Shown here one piece after another: positions 23,525 to 35,150 of a stretch of DNA of 64,000 nucleotides (within the stretch, counting starts at the first letter, position 1; each line of letters begins with the position of its first letter). The stretch covers positions 188,400-252,399 of the forward strand of contig ML978176.1 of assembly GCA_010015745.1 (NCBI GenBank), in the 5' to 3' direction. The notes below the pieces were generated by a model that had not been told where the DNA came from, made no database searches, and saw nothing but the letters and a program-made list of their open reading frames with translations. This DNA is from Setomelanomma holmii. Taxonomy: Eukaryota > Ascomycota > Dothideomycetes > Pleosporales > Phaeosphaeriaceae. A program made the position numbers and the translations under genes.

Positions 23525-25112
23525 GATATCATTTTGATTGTTGTGTGCACATTTAGCGGGCGTCTGCATTAGATCATGTATGAAGCGCTTGAGGCACAAC
23601 GAGACTGAAGATCGAATAGAAGATTCAGACTATAGTGACCATTTCGAAGATGGCAAATACGACCTGACCTCCATTGCATATTGCGTGAGACTCGACTGCT
23701 CCTATGGTGATGCCGATTAGCCGACGCCGATCAAGTGAGATGGTCGTTATTCGTCGAACTTCAAGCCCACGTTACAATAGCCTCGTTGCACTCGCTCTGC
23801 AGCACCAAAAACAGCACCTGAACGCATGACTCGCTGCCAAGCGCATGCAGTTCGAAATGCTTTTTCTGCCTGCAGCTTTTACAACATTCAGACCGACGAT
23901 GAACAACAGCGAAAAGCGAACATCACGATCCTCCACGCGCGCCAGGCGAACTGCGGCATGCAGCAATCTACAAGCAAGCATCATATCGCGACAAGCCGAA
24001 GCCTTGTTTCGAAAGTCCGAACAGATCCTTACCAGTTCAACGGCGTCAGAGAATCCGTGAGCTCGGATACGAAGTTTAGACGCAGCGGGAGTACCGACAA
24101 GCAAAACGGCGAAGCAAAATGCGATGTGCATCATGGGATTGGCAAGGTTTGGATGTCGTGCTTTGCCATCGCAATTGCGATAACCAAGGTTTTGCGACAA
24201 GAGAGCAAAGCGAGCTTGACCCGCTTTGGGCGTCCTTGGCTGATGCTTACTGCGCCGTGCGCTGGGATCGACGTCATGGCGCCGCACGGCGCGACCACCT
24301 CGAATTTCGCAGCTCTCTCACGAAGGGTTAATGTTGGTGAATTAGGCATGAGGGAACGTGGTCCCGAAATAGGCTTTCTCGACAGTAGCTCCGCCGCATG
24401 CGATGGTAGAGACGATGTTAGAGGGTCAAAGACCACTGGAATGCAAAACTCCACGTGCACCCACTGTTACCGGTACACCACACTCAAGGGCACACGGACG
24501 CACAGGCGAACTCCCATGCATCTTGCCCAGCACAAGTGAACCCCGATGAGCGGCTCGAAACACTTCCCTACGTCACCGGCAGCAGAACACTGTGCCCTGC
24601 GCGTCAGCCGAGCAGCCATTTGAAAGGCTGAATCCTTCGCAGCGACTGGTCCGAGGACAGAGGATATGCAGTTGTCATAGCGTCGAGCAGAACCGCGTGG
24701 GAGCATGCTTTGTGTCGCCTTGATAGGCCGTTTTCAAGCATGGAAGGCGTGACCAGGGTCACGGTGCTCAAGTCCACCCGCGCCTTCCCTGTCGTCGACG
24801 AACCCTAACCTCCGCAGATTTGCCCTTTAGCGTTCGCTCAACGTCAGGCTGCGCCTCTAGTACCCACTCAACAGCCTCCCATCGCCATTGCCCCACTCCG
24901 CCTGCTTGACAGAGATAGCCCCGGCCTGCACCATCACCTCGCAGATCCTCGACACTATTTCTACAACAGCTAATCCGCAGATTTCCACTCTGCACCCTCC
25001 CTCAACCCCGATTTTGGCAGTTTGACAACAACAAGTGGTTAATGCCCCCGGTTACTGCTTCTCGACGTCGTCTCTCTTTCACTCCGTACAAGAAGTGCAT
25101 CCGCTGTGTAAA
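23525..25112. other. Gene-poor 1.6-kb interval and transporter promoter
   Basis: Overlapping open frames at 23772-24287 (minus, 171 codons) and 23826-24539 (plus, 237 codons) run through the same DNA, lack recognisable domains and look like chance frames in GC-balanced DNA. The last 150 bp (pyrimidine-rich TCTCTCTTTCACTCC) are the probable leader of the transporter. No repeats were noticed. Confidence 0.45.
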
Positions 25113-26777
25113 ATGGCGATAGGTCTCTTCGGCTCCAAGGGCGATGCCCACAGAAACAGCAACAGTAGCGATGACAAGGATTCAGCCAACGAGAAGGGAT
25201 CTGATCCAGAGTTGGGCAGGATCGAGGAGCCCAGCCGTCGCGACGTAGACGATGACAGCGATGCTAGCATCACCGTCGGCAAGCAGATGGCGCTGGAGGC
25301 TGAGAACGCCATCAAGTACCGCACGTGCAGCTGGCCAAAGGTATGTTTTTAGTCATAATGGTTAATGGCATGGCCTACAGCGGGAATGAGTACTGACTAT
25401 CACACAGACGGCAGCTTTGCTCTTCTCCGAGTACATCTGCCTGGCCATCATGTCTTTCCCATGGTCGTACTCTATACTCGGCCTGGTGCCTGGTTTGATT
25501 CTGACCGTGGTCATCGCGGCTCTTGTCCTCTACACGTCCCTGATCACCTGGTGAGGATACACAATCTTACAAACCTCGATGCTCTTCTCTAACGGCATAC
25601 AGGGAGTTCTGTCTCCGTCATCCTGAAGTTCGTGATGTTTGCGACCTCGGACAGATGATCTTCTGGAACAAAAAGTGGGCATTCTACTTCACCGCAGTTA
25701 TGTTCCTCCTGAACAGTATGTGCCTTCATCAGTAACCTTAGACGTAGCTTAACATGACTAGACACCTTCATCATGGGCCTCCATTGTCTTGTTGGAGCCA
25801 AGTGGTGGAATACCATCACCGGACACGGCATCTGCACCATTGGCTTTTCGGCTATCACCGCGCTGATCGCGTTTGCCGGTAGTATCCCGCGAACCTTCAA
25901 TGGACTCGCCAAGATTGCGACCTTCAGCGCACTTTTCACATTCATTTCCGTCATCCTGGCCGCTGCATTCTCTGGAGCTGAGGGCAAACCAGCAGGTTAC
26001 CCCAAGATGGGCGAACCAACGGTGCTCGCAGTCCCAGCTGCAGGGACGTCGTTCGTTCTAGGAATGTCAGCCTTCATGAACATCTCATACACCTTCATCG
26101 GCCAGATCACGCTCCCCAGCTTCATTGCTGAAATGAAGGAGCCCAGGGACTTCCCCAAGGCCCTCTGGGTCGTAACCATTTGCGAGGTCATTGTGTTCAG
26201 CTTAGTTGGTGGAATAGTCTACGGCTACACTGGAACCCAGTACATGACCTCTCCTGCGTTTGGCTCCATCGAGAACGAGGTCTACAAGAAGGTTGCCTTC
26301 ACGTTCATGGTCCCTACCATCATCTTCCTCGGAGTCCTTTATGCATCCGTATCCGCGCGCTTCGTCTTCTTCCGCGTGTTCGCTGGCACCAAGCATCTCG
26401 GTAGCCACACAGTTGTTGGCTGGGCTACATGGATCGGTATTCTTGCTATCCTTTGGGTTTTCGCATTCATCATCGCCGAGGTCATTCCCTTCTTCTCCGA
26501 TTTGCTCTCGCTCATGAGTTCGCTATTTGACTCGTTCTTCGGATTCATCTTCTGGGGCGTGGCTTATATGCGCTTGAGGAGAGCCAAGTACGGCGAGGGC
26601 TTCTGGAAGACCCGTGGTTTCCGTGGATACTTCGGCTTCTTCTTTAACATTCTCCTCTGCATGATTGGAGTGCTGTTCCTGACGGCTGGAACGTATGCGA
26701 CCGTGCAGTCTATCATTGATGGCTACAAGATGTCGTCATTCGGTGGCCCATTCACGTGCCAGGATAATGGCTTGTGA
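25113..26777 (+). CDS. Amino-acid transporter, AAAP family (Neurospora Mtr-like)
   Basis: Exons 25113-25340, 25408-25550, 25603-25715 and 25762-26777 give 499 residues. The N-tail (about 75 residues) is hydrophilic and acidic. About 11 transmembrane helices follow, beginning TAALLFSEYICLAIMSFPW. The family hallmarks MGLHCLVGAKWWNTITGHG, GMSAFMNISYTFIGQITLPS and FIAEMKEPRDFPKALWV are clear. The last matches the conserved AEM..P.DF.KAL segment of the Mtr neutral/aromatic amino-acid permease group. It probably imports neutral or aromatic amino acids at the plasma membrane with protons; the substrate is inferred. Starting at 25113 puts the whole N-tail in one exon. Confidence 0.9.
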
Positions 26778-27151
26778 TCGGAGAGACAAGTCAGATGGTG
26801 GAAATAAGGCGTCTGTGTATACCCCGCGGTAGACGTCTAGGAGGTTAGATACGTATGTTTCATGGATCTGGTAGAGAGGTACGGTGGTAAAACACCATAG
26901 ATCTCTTGTACCAAGATAATGCAAAAGTTTCATCCAACCGCGCATTCAAACTGTGTGGTGCATCCGCAGTGAATAGTTTCGGTAAAGCCGCTTGACGCGG
27001 TTCAGCCGTTTTGAAGTTATGACGTCTCGCTAATTGCCGGCATTACATGTGCTAAACAACCTGTCAGCATCCCCCACATTGTTCTCAAACCTCTCTCTGA
27101 CACCATAATTGACAATCGAAGTTATCATACAGCCGGAGAATACAGCACATC
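26778..27151. promoter_or_regulatory. Intergenic, upstream of OPI3
   Basis: A 374-bp tandem gap. No clear inositol/choline-responsive element was recognised. No gene is supported. Confidence 0.4.
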
Positions 27152-28050
27152 ATGAGCAATCTCGTCGATTTCAGTCAGCTCAGCTTATGGAGTGCGTATA
27201 TGGGCAGGCTATACCACTGCAATGCGACAGCTAACGGACCTTCGCAGTATCTGCGGCAAGCATTCTATTCAACCCTACTTTCTGGAAGTGAGTACAGCGA
27301 TTCCAGCCTACTGTTTATAAGCTAATTGTGTCCCAGTATTGCTGCGCAACAAGGTACGATGCTTTCCAAGCTCCCTGCCCAACCCCACCGCGACGACCCA
27401 TACCCATCGCCAATGACGGATCAATGAAAGGAGGAACCTGAAGCTGATATCAAACTATACAGAATACCACAATAAAGTCATCACTAAGCTCTTCGGCGGT
27501 AATGCACGGCTTGGCTGCTACGGTCTTGCTGTGACCATCTTCTCGCTCGGCATCTTCCGCGACTACCTGTACGTTCTGCTCTCTCACACACAGTTGTCGA
27601 ACGTATGAGCAGCATGACAGACCGTGTAAACTGACATTTTATCCGCCTAGTTACAACGAAGCATTGGCCTCGCAACCAACGCACCCGACCCTCCTCTCGC
27701 CGCTTGTCAAATACTCCGCAATTCCGCTCTTCCTTACCGGTAACACTCTTGTGTTGACCTCGATGTACGCGCTCGGCGTCACCGGGACGTATCTCGGCGA
27801 CTACTTCGGCATCCTGATGGACGCGCCGGTCACAAGTTTCCCATTCAATGTCAGCGAGGCGCCCATGTATCATGGCTCAACGCTGAGCTTCTTGGCGACA
27901 GCGCTCTGGTTTGGAAAGCCAGCGGGCATTCTGTTGACTGGGCTTGTGGCTACCGCATACAGCGTGGCTCGAAGATGGGAAGATCCGTTCACAGGCATGA
28001 TATACGCGAAGAGGGATGAAGAGAGGAAGAAGGGCGGGAAGGCGCAGTAG
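27152..28050 (+). CDS. OPI3: Phosphatidyl-N-methylethanolamine N-methyltransferase
   Basis: Five exons (27152-27191, 27248-27287, 27337-27353, 27463-27568, 27651-28050) encode 200 residues, close to the 206 of yeast Opi3. The ER membrane enzyme performs the last two SAM-dependent methylations from phosphatidylethanolamine to phosphatidylcholine. Diagnostic segments are ILFNPTFWNIAAQQEYHNK, GCYGLAVTIFSLGIFRDYLY, EAPMYHGSTLSFLATALWFG and the C-terminal ARRWEDPFTGMIYAKRDEE. Four transmembrane helices are evident. The first three exons are 40, 40 and 17 nt; only exact splicing of the 17-nt exon joins NPTFWN to AAQQEYHNK. The lysine-rich tail suits ER retention. Confidence 0.94.
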
Positions 28051-29934
28051 ACCCGCACGCGTCCACACTACGCGACAAATACTATACAAGGCAGTAAGCA
28101 AGACAAGAAGCGGAACGAGTACGACTTGCATTCGAAGTAGTGGATGCAGCTCTGGCGAGAGCTCATCGAATGCAGGAGCAGGACTATGGCTGAACTCACC
28201 GTACGTTGATTCAACATGGCCTCAACGCAACCACAAAGCACAGCCGCGACATTTTGAGAGGTATGTGAAGAAGGCTATGGTATTCAACTGCCAGCCAGGG
28301 ACAGCTATACATGATAACTTAAAAGCAACTTTTGATATTTTTGACACGAAGCCCAAAGCGACAACGACCGAGAGCGCCATATTCTTTATCCTTCAACTCG
28401 AGGGTAAGCTTTGAAGTGACGAGACGATCAAGACATCACACCGATCGAGTGCCGTCCACAGAATTTGTGAACTTCTGATCGCACTGATTGGCTCGGACAG
28501 ATCTCGCAAGTCAATTCTTGACCACACATCTCCCTCTGTTATGGCAAGGTGATCAAACGTTCTATATCATTTCGCTGTCTTAATATCATCCCAGACCATT
28601 GAAGTTGAAATGCGGCTCAGCCCTAGGAATCACAGCAGTGTGTACTCAAGTATATGAAGCCGCGTCACACAGGAACGGGCGAGAGGTGCGTTTGACACGG
28701 GAAGATAAAGTTCGAGTCATGATGGGGTCCAATGCCAAGATTTGCAACCTGAAGCTTTCCTTCCCTTACAGGCGGGACGCCAAGCAATGCATTGACCTGC
28801 CTTACGACGCAGCTTATACCCACTTCTCAGCTCCACCACCTCCTGAGCGTTGCTTGCAATAGCGCCATTCTCTCACCATCATCATCGAGACGGTGCTTGT
28901 GCCTTTTCGTGGCCATAGTGCGGCGGTGAGTCTTGCAGCGACTCGAGGTCCACAACATAGGAGCCTCAAGGCCACTCTCGGATCATCGACCGCACAGAAG
29001 TCATGATCAACCATCAGCGACATACTGAAAGGTGACTCTGCCGATCTCAATCCTGGATATTGTTTTACATGCATGAAGACAGCAAAATATTCCACCATTG
29101 GAACTGCATGTTAATATTCCACGATCAGGCTCCACACCAGGCATTGATGATCGAAACCAAGCGGACGTTTGTGTCACGACCCTTCCTGTTTATGCCTTTG
29201 CCGTCCCAATCATGATCCGGATCTTGCTTGATGGTGTCTGGCCCACTTCAGACCTTTCTTAATGCGGCATATAGTCGGATCTTGTTGTTCGGTATCGCAT
29301 CCAGTGACCAGACCATTGGCCGCGACATCATGCACCACTATTGTGGATGCAAGGTCCAGCCTGTCTATCGTGGCTGCACCTGATGCTCTTGTTTTCCACG
29401 CGGCCCCATCATTGGAGGATGTGTTGGTTCCACAGTTTGAAACACGTTCATGCCGCTTGTCAACTCGAAACAGGCACGACCCGAACAACACCCGATACAC
29501 GACCATTAGGACCACCCAGGCTGTGGGTTTCGAACAAAATGAACATGGGTTCGAGCTAGGAAAATACCTGACAACTTCACGATCTGCTTGTAGGTTGCCT
29601 GACTGAGGTGCCAAGGAGCGTATTTATGCATCCTCGAACCAGGTAGCGAAGGCTGGGCACTCTAAGTGCGATCTCAGTTACGTGCATGTCTCCGCTGCAG
29701 CGATGTTGTCCGCCAAGAGGCATCGGTGGATGCGTTGATGTAAGTATGAGAGGAGGTTCAAGACCCTCCTTTAGTCTGCACTCATCATCAAGCCAACAAA
29801 AGTCTTTCAACTTCACAGTCTTCCAGTCTTTTATCTTCTTTTTATTTGTTGCTTACGCATCCCTTTCGCTTGCGAATACTACAACCACTACATCTTCACT
29901 TCCATATCCCAAGAACGACCAAGCAACCGGCAAT
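28051..29934. other. Gene-poor 1.9-kb interval upstream of pectate lyase
   Basis: Short open frames on both strands (up to 134 codons) lack recognisable domains. The final 180 bp (CATCATCAAGCCAAC, pyrimidine-rich stretches) are the probable leader of the pectate lyase. A long upstream region would suit a strongly regulated secreted enzyme. I see no transposon ends or tandem repeats. Confidence 0.45.
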
Positions 29935-30769
29935 ATGAAGGCTTCCGTCGCTGCTGCTATCATTGCCTCTGCCACCGTTGTCGTGGCCGGCCCAGCCCAA
30001 CCTGTCTCGAAGAACGCCTTTGCTATCAACAAGCGTGCCTCATTCCCCATCCCATCCTCCCAAGGAAGCGTCAACCTCGACGAGGCCATGAAAGTCACCG
30101 ATTTCGACGGCGGAATGAAGACCTACGGCCGTGGCGTCTTGTGTACCGGTCAAGCCGAGGGCGGTGACTCCGACGCTGTCTTCCTCGTCAAAGACGGCGG
30201 CAGTCTCAGCAACGTCATCATTGGCAAGGACCAGATCGAAGGTGTGCACTGCGAGGGTTCATGCACAATCACTAACGTATGGTGGAGCGCTGTATGCGAA
30301 GGTATGTCTTACCTCTAACCACGTCACATCATATCATCTCCAGGTACTTAAGACTAACATACCCCAAGACGCCCTCTCCCTCAAAGGCGACGGCGACGCC
30401 ACCATCTCCGGCGGCGGGGCGACCGGCGCCGACGACAAAGTAATCCAGCACAATGGCGCTGGCACCGTCACCATCTCGGGCTTCACAGTCGACACCTTTG
30501 GCAAGCTGTACCGCAGCTGCGGCAACTGCAAGGAATCCGCTGAGCGCCACGTTGTCGTCAAGGGCGTGAAAGCATCGAATGGAAAGCTGCTGGTGGGCAT
30601 CAACTCTAACTTTGCTGATACGGCTACGATTGATAGTGCCACGTGTGCGACCAGTGTCAAGGAGATCTGCGAGGAGTTTGAGGGGACGACGCCTGGGAAT
30701 GAGCCGGAGAGCGTGAGCACCGGGCCGAGCACGGCGTGCAAGTACACTGATCCGCTCAGCTCTTGCTAA
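29935..30769 (+). CDS. Secreted pectate lyase, PL3 family
   Basis: Exons 29935-30301 and 30369-30769 give 255 residues. The enzyme cleaves de-esterified pectin by beta-elimination outside the cell. The N-terminus [19 protein letters not shown] is a signal peptide. PL3 features follow: [67 protein letters not shown]-like [18 protein letters not shown], and [17 protein letters not shown]. The cysteine pattern is that of PL3 lyases, a parallel beta-helix fold. A short Ser/Thr/Pro linker ends in a conserved [14 protein letters not shown] tail. Such enzymes are common in plant-associated fungi. Confidence 0.94.
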
Positions 30770-31343
30770 GCGGCCTGTTCATTTAAAGAAGGTCGGTTGT
30801 GGTGAGGGGAAGAGATTGAGACAGGGAGAAGAAGAAGCTGGAAGACCTTGATTGGTTGTTGTTGATGAAACATTTTTTGGGCGCTGAAAGCATTTGAGCC
30901 TGGATGGCGTACTTTCTTGTATAGAAATTTACTGCTCGCAAAGAGTGGGACGAATGGACACCGTTTCCATGAAATGGTCGCAGTTGCTTCACTCAGATCT
31001 GCTTGTGAGAGAACCGGAAGGTGACGTTACTCCAGTTACGATCCATACCGGTAGCAGTTACCCCGCGCCTCAGAAACCATTACCAGCCGCGTTTCTCTTC
31101 CGCTATTGCCCGGTCTGTCCGGCGCCTGAAGCTGATGTCATGATACCACCTTGAAGAAAGCGCACTTTCGAAGAACGTATTAATTTCGCAGTAGGACCTA
31201 CAATGCATCTATATCTACCACATTGCGACTGTACTCACCACGAAACCTGCACCGCTACGAGCGTACAGATGCTTTCCAAAAGTTTTACAATACACCACGA
31301 ACTCCAAAAGGCCGCCAAACTTGCGATAACTCCAGAATGTGCT
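30770..31343. other. Intergenic between convergent genes
   Basis: A 574-bp gap containing the 3' ends of the pectate lyase and monooxygenase genes. No gene or repeat is supported. Confidence 0.5.
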
Positions 31344-32887
31344 CTATAGCAGCGTGTACTGCAACTTCGTGTCCCGATCGACTGTGGGTCCGTTCGAAAG
31401 CTCGAGCCCAAATGGCAAACCCCTGACATATTTGTCCGTATACGGCGCGCCCAGCTTCTCAGCCCACGCTTGGTCAACGTCCTTGTACATGTCGTACCCG
31501 TTCATTTCCTCGATCGTCAGTTTGTTTTTCTCATCTTCGACCTTGTAGTTCTTCATTGACGTGTTACTTGAGAAGCCTGTCATTGCGTGAGCAAAGTTAT
31601 CTAACATATCCAGGGGCAACAAGGATGCTCACCGATTCGCTCGTTGATGTTGTATGCTGCCTTGGCGGCGGAAGCCTGAACCTTTGTCGCTCGCGGTAGA
31701 CGAATCTTCTCGTATATCGCCAGTGACTCTCTGACGTCCCCGTGGAAGTAGTCTTTGTTGAAGAGGATGCCAAGGGCGGCTGCGTCTTCGATCGCCATAC
31801 ATGCGCCTTGACTTTGATGTGGCATCATCTGCCGATTTTCGTCAGTTCCAAAACATGCATCCAAACACAGAGACTGTACGTACCGGATGTCCCGCGTCCC
31901 CAATCAACGCAACATTACCCTTGACAAGGTAAGGATAAGGCTGATGCACCCAAAGCCTCCACGGCTGAATCTCAATCCCGATAGCAAGATGTGCCTTGAC
32001 CTGCGCATCCAGCTCCGGGTACGGCGCGAGAAGTTCCTCGACAGGCAGATCCGCACCGCCCCATGTGTGATTCGCATAGTTGCCAACCGACCGGGGAAAG
32101 AAGCAATAGTACGAAAGAAGTTCGCCACCGTTACATGGTGATAGGACAATCTTATCCCACTTTCCCTCTTGGCCGCCCCAGTACTCGAGCGCGCTGTTGA
32201 GCGAGTAGTCTACGAGGCCGAACTTGCGGGCATCTTTGGTCAGGACGTTGGCGTGCAGACAGCTTGAGTCTGCTGGGCGCTTTTCAGGGTTCAGACCCAT
32301 GAGTTTGCGGGTGATGGAGCCGATGCCGTCGGCACCGATGATGAGGTCGTGTTGGGCTTTGGTGCCGTTTGAGAAGCTGATGATGCCGGGTTCGAGATCG
32401 ATGTTCTGGCACTGAACGTGGGTGTGAGTACAATTTCTCAAGTGTGGCATTGGGGCAGACTTACAGGATAATTGACCTTCAACACCGCTGGCGATCCAGC
32501 ACCTTCTTCTTGTAAAGCGCACTCCATGAGCATCTTGTGCATGTATTGCCGATGGAACATGTTGTACACATATCCCCATCGCTCCTCATAGTCGTCAAGA
32601 TCGTACACACTAACAGGTTCGCCAGTCTGCCAGTCGCGATTGATGAGCTTCTTCAAGACTACTGGATCACCTTTCTGCACGTCCACGCCCCATTCATGCA
32701 GCCATCGTGTGCCGTTGGCCGCGCATGATACTGATGCTCCGGCCTCCCCAGCGAAGTCGTTCCGCTCGTAGATGGCGACATCGTGGCCTGCTCGTCGTAG
32801 TGCAATGGCTGTGGACATGCCACCGATTCCTCCTCCAACGACACCTACGCTGAGGCGTCTCCAGCCGCTTTCGCTCATGGAACCCAT
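31344..32887 (-). CDS. FAD-dependent monooxygenase, salicylate-hydroxylase type
   Basis: Exons 32465-32887, 31884-32411, 31633-31828 and 31344-31576 give 459 residues. This is a group A flavoprotein aromatic hydroxylase, which uses NAD(P)H and O2. The FAD Rossmann motif is VGVVGGGIGGMSTAIALRR (residues 14-32). The DG motif is in LIIGADGIGSITRKLMG, and the second FAD motif is GDAGHPMMPHQSQGACMAIE with the GD ribityl-binding pair. There is no secretion signal. It is divergently transcribed from a 2,3-dihydroxybenzoate decarboxylase. This context suggests salicylate as substrate (to catechol or 2,3-dihydroxybenzoate). Relatives also act on hydroxynicotinate or other benzoates, so the substrate is inference. 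Acceptor and donor pairs restore VNYPCQNIDLEPG and NERIGFSSNTS. Confidence 0.88.
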
Positions 32888-33096
32888 GATGTGTCGTGTG
32901 TTGTGCGTTGTTCTGCGATTTGGTTGTGTCGGGAGATATACAGTTGAGGGCTGTTTGTGTACTCGTTATGAGAAATTGTGAGTGATAGACTTTTTCCAAA
33001 TTTGTTGACTTGATGCAAACGCAGGAAAAGGGTTGATGTGCCTCATGTTATCACTTCACACCCTTCCAATTTTCTGTAAGGGTCGCCCAGCGCCTA

Positions 33097-33145
33097 CGGA
33101 ACGTCCGACTTCAACGGAACATCCGTCAATCACGGACTGTGTCCG
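33097..33145. promoter_or_regulatory. Three phased CGG...CCG operator-like sites
   Basis: CGGAACGTCCG (33097-33107), CGGAACATCCG (33115-33125) and CGGACTGTGTCCG (33133-33145) begin exactly 18 bp apart. CGG/CCG inverted half-sites are the classic target of Zn(II)2Cys6 dimers. The first two have 5-bp spacers and differ at one base; the third has a 7-bp spacer. The regulator gene at 35151-37648 is the obvious candidate to bind. Binding itself is inferred. Confidence 0.65.
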
Positions 33146-33539
33146 GGCCTTCGATAAGCGCATCATCATGGTGCGGATAAGGGTGTGTGGTGTAGGAACC
33201 ATTGCCGCGAGTTCGATTACAGGGGAAGTACTCTTCAAGACTAACCATCGCTGATTGGTCAATCGTGCGGTTACGGGAAGAATGCGGTACGATAGCCGCT
33301 ACACTGCGGATATCGCACCTTGCAGGAGCGCAACATCACACGAACCTTGCTGACTTGTTGATCATGCTTACCCCGCAGGTCAGCATGGGAGAAGCGGCGG
33401 GGCTGCCCTTACTTTGTGGAGAGAGTATGTGTTCCTGCGGGTGACCATTTGCATCATCCGAATACACGCGTATTTCACTGCCGCCTCGAGGCCGTACTGG
33501 AAAGCATTCATCCATAAGCGCTAATCCTTGCGGTATACC

Positions 33540-33547
33540 TATATATG
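33540..33547 (+). promoter_or_regulatory. TATA-like element of the decarboxylase gene
   Basis: TATATATG lies about 115 bp before the ATG at 33662, followed by a T/C-rich leader. It suits an inducible promoter. Confidence 0.45.
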
Positions 33548-33616
33548 AGCATGGTAACTAAATTTTATATTCTCCTATCCTCTTTGACCACTTCAACTTC
33601 GACACACTTCTGGTGA

Positions 33617-34687
<1,071 letters not shown>

Positions 34688-35150
34688 ATGGATCGGCGCA
34701 TGCAGTGCGTGTCACCATGTTCAGTTAGTAAAAGTGCGCAAGCATGTTCATGTTCGACCTTGTAATCCATGCATTTTGTAAGGCAGCGGTTCCATTGCAT
34801 GTTTGAATGCCGTTTTGGCGTGGTTTGAAACACATATACGTAGCTTCGTCTTCTTGTGGACGGCCCTTGAACATCTGATCGACATGCATGTCTCTTGACG
34901 ATCAAGCAAGTCGATCCGTCGAGTCTCCCGCCTGATCATCGGCATTTGTACTGCTGGCATGTCAGATACAGGTCTATTAATTGAGGCGCTCGAACTAAAG
35001 ACCATACTTGAGAGGTCATAGGTAGGTGAAGAATCTGTGCACTGCTCTAAGCACGCGGTTATCGCAAATTTATTGAGCTGTTGTTAGATGTTCCTGTTCC
35101 GCTCATGCAGAAGCTATGTTGTTACATTCTGCACATTAATGCGGCAGGTC
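34688..35150. other. Intergenic between convergent genes
   Basis: A 463-bp gap holding the two 3' ends of the decarboxylase and regulator genes. Nothing further is seen. Confidence 0.5.

Noticed and set aside
23772..24539. Overlapping frames of 171 (minus) and 237 (plus) codons in the SCY1-transporter gap
   Set aside because: No recognisable motif, no good start context, and mutual overlap; kept only as a gap note.
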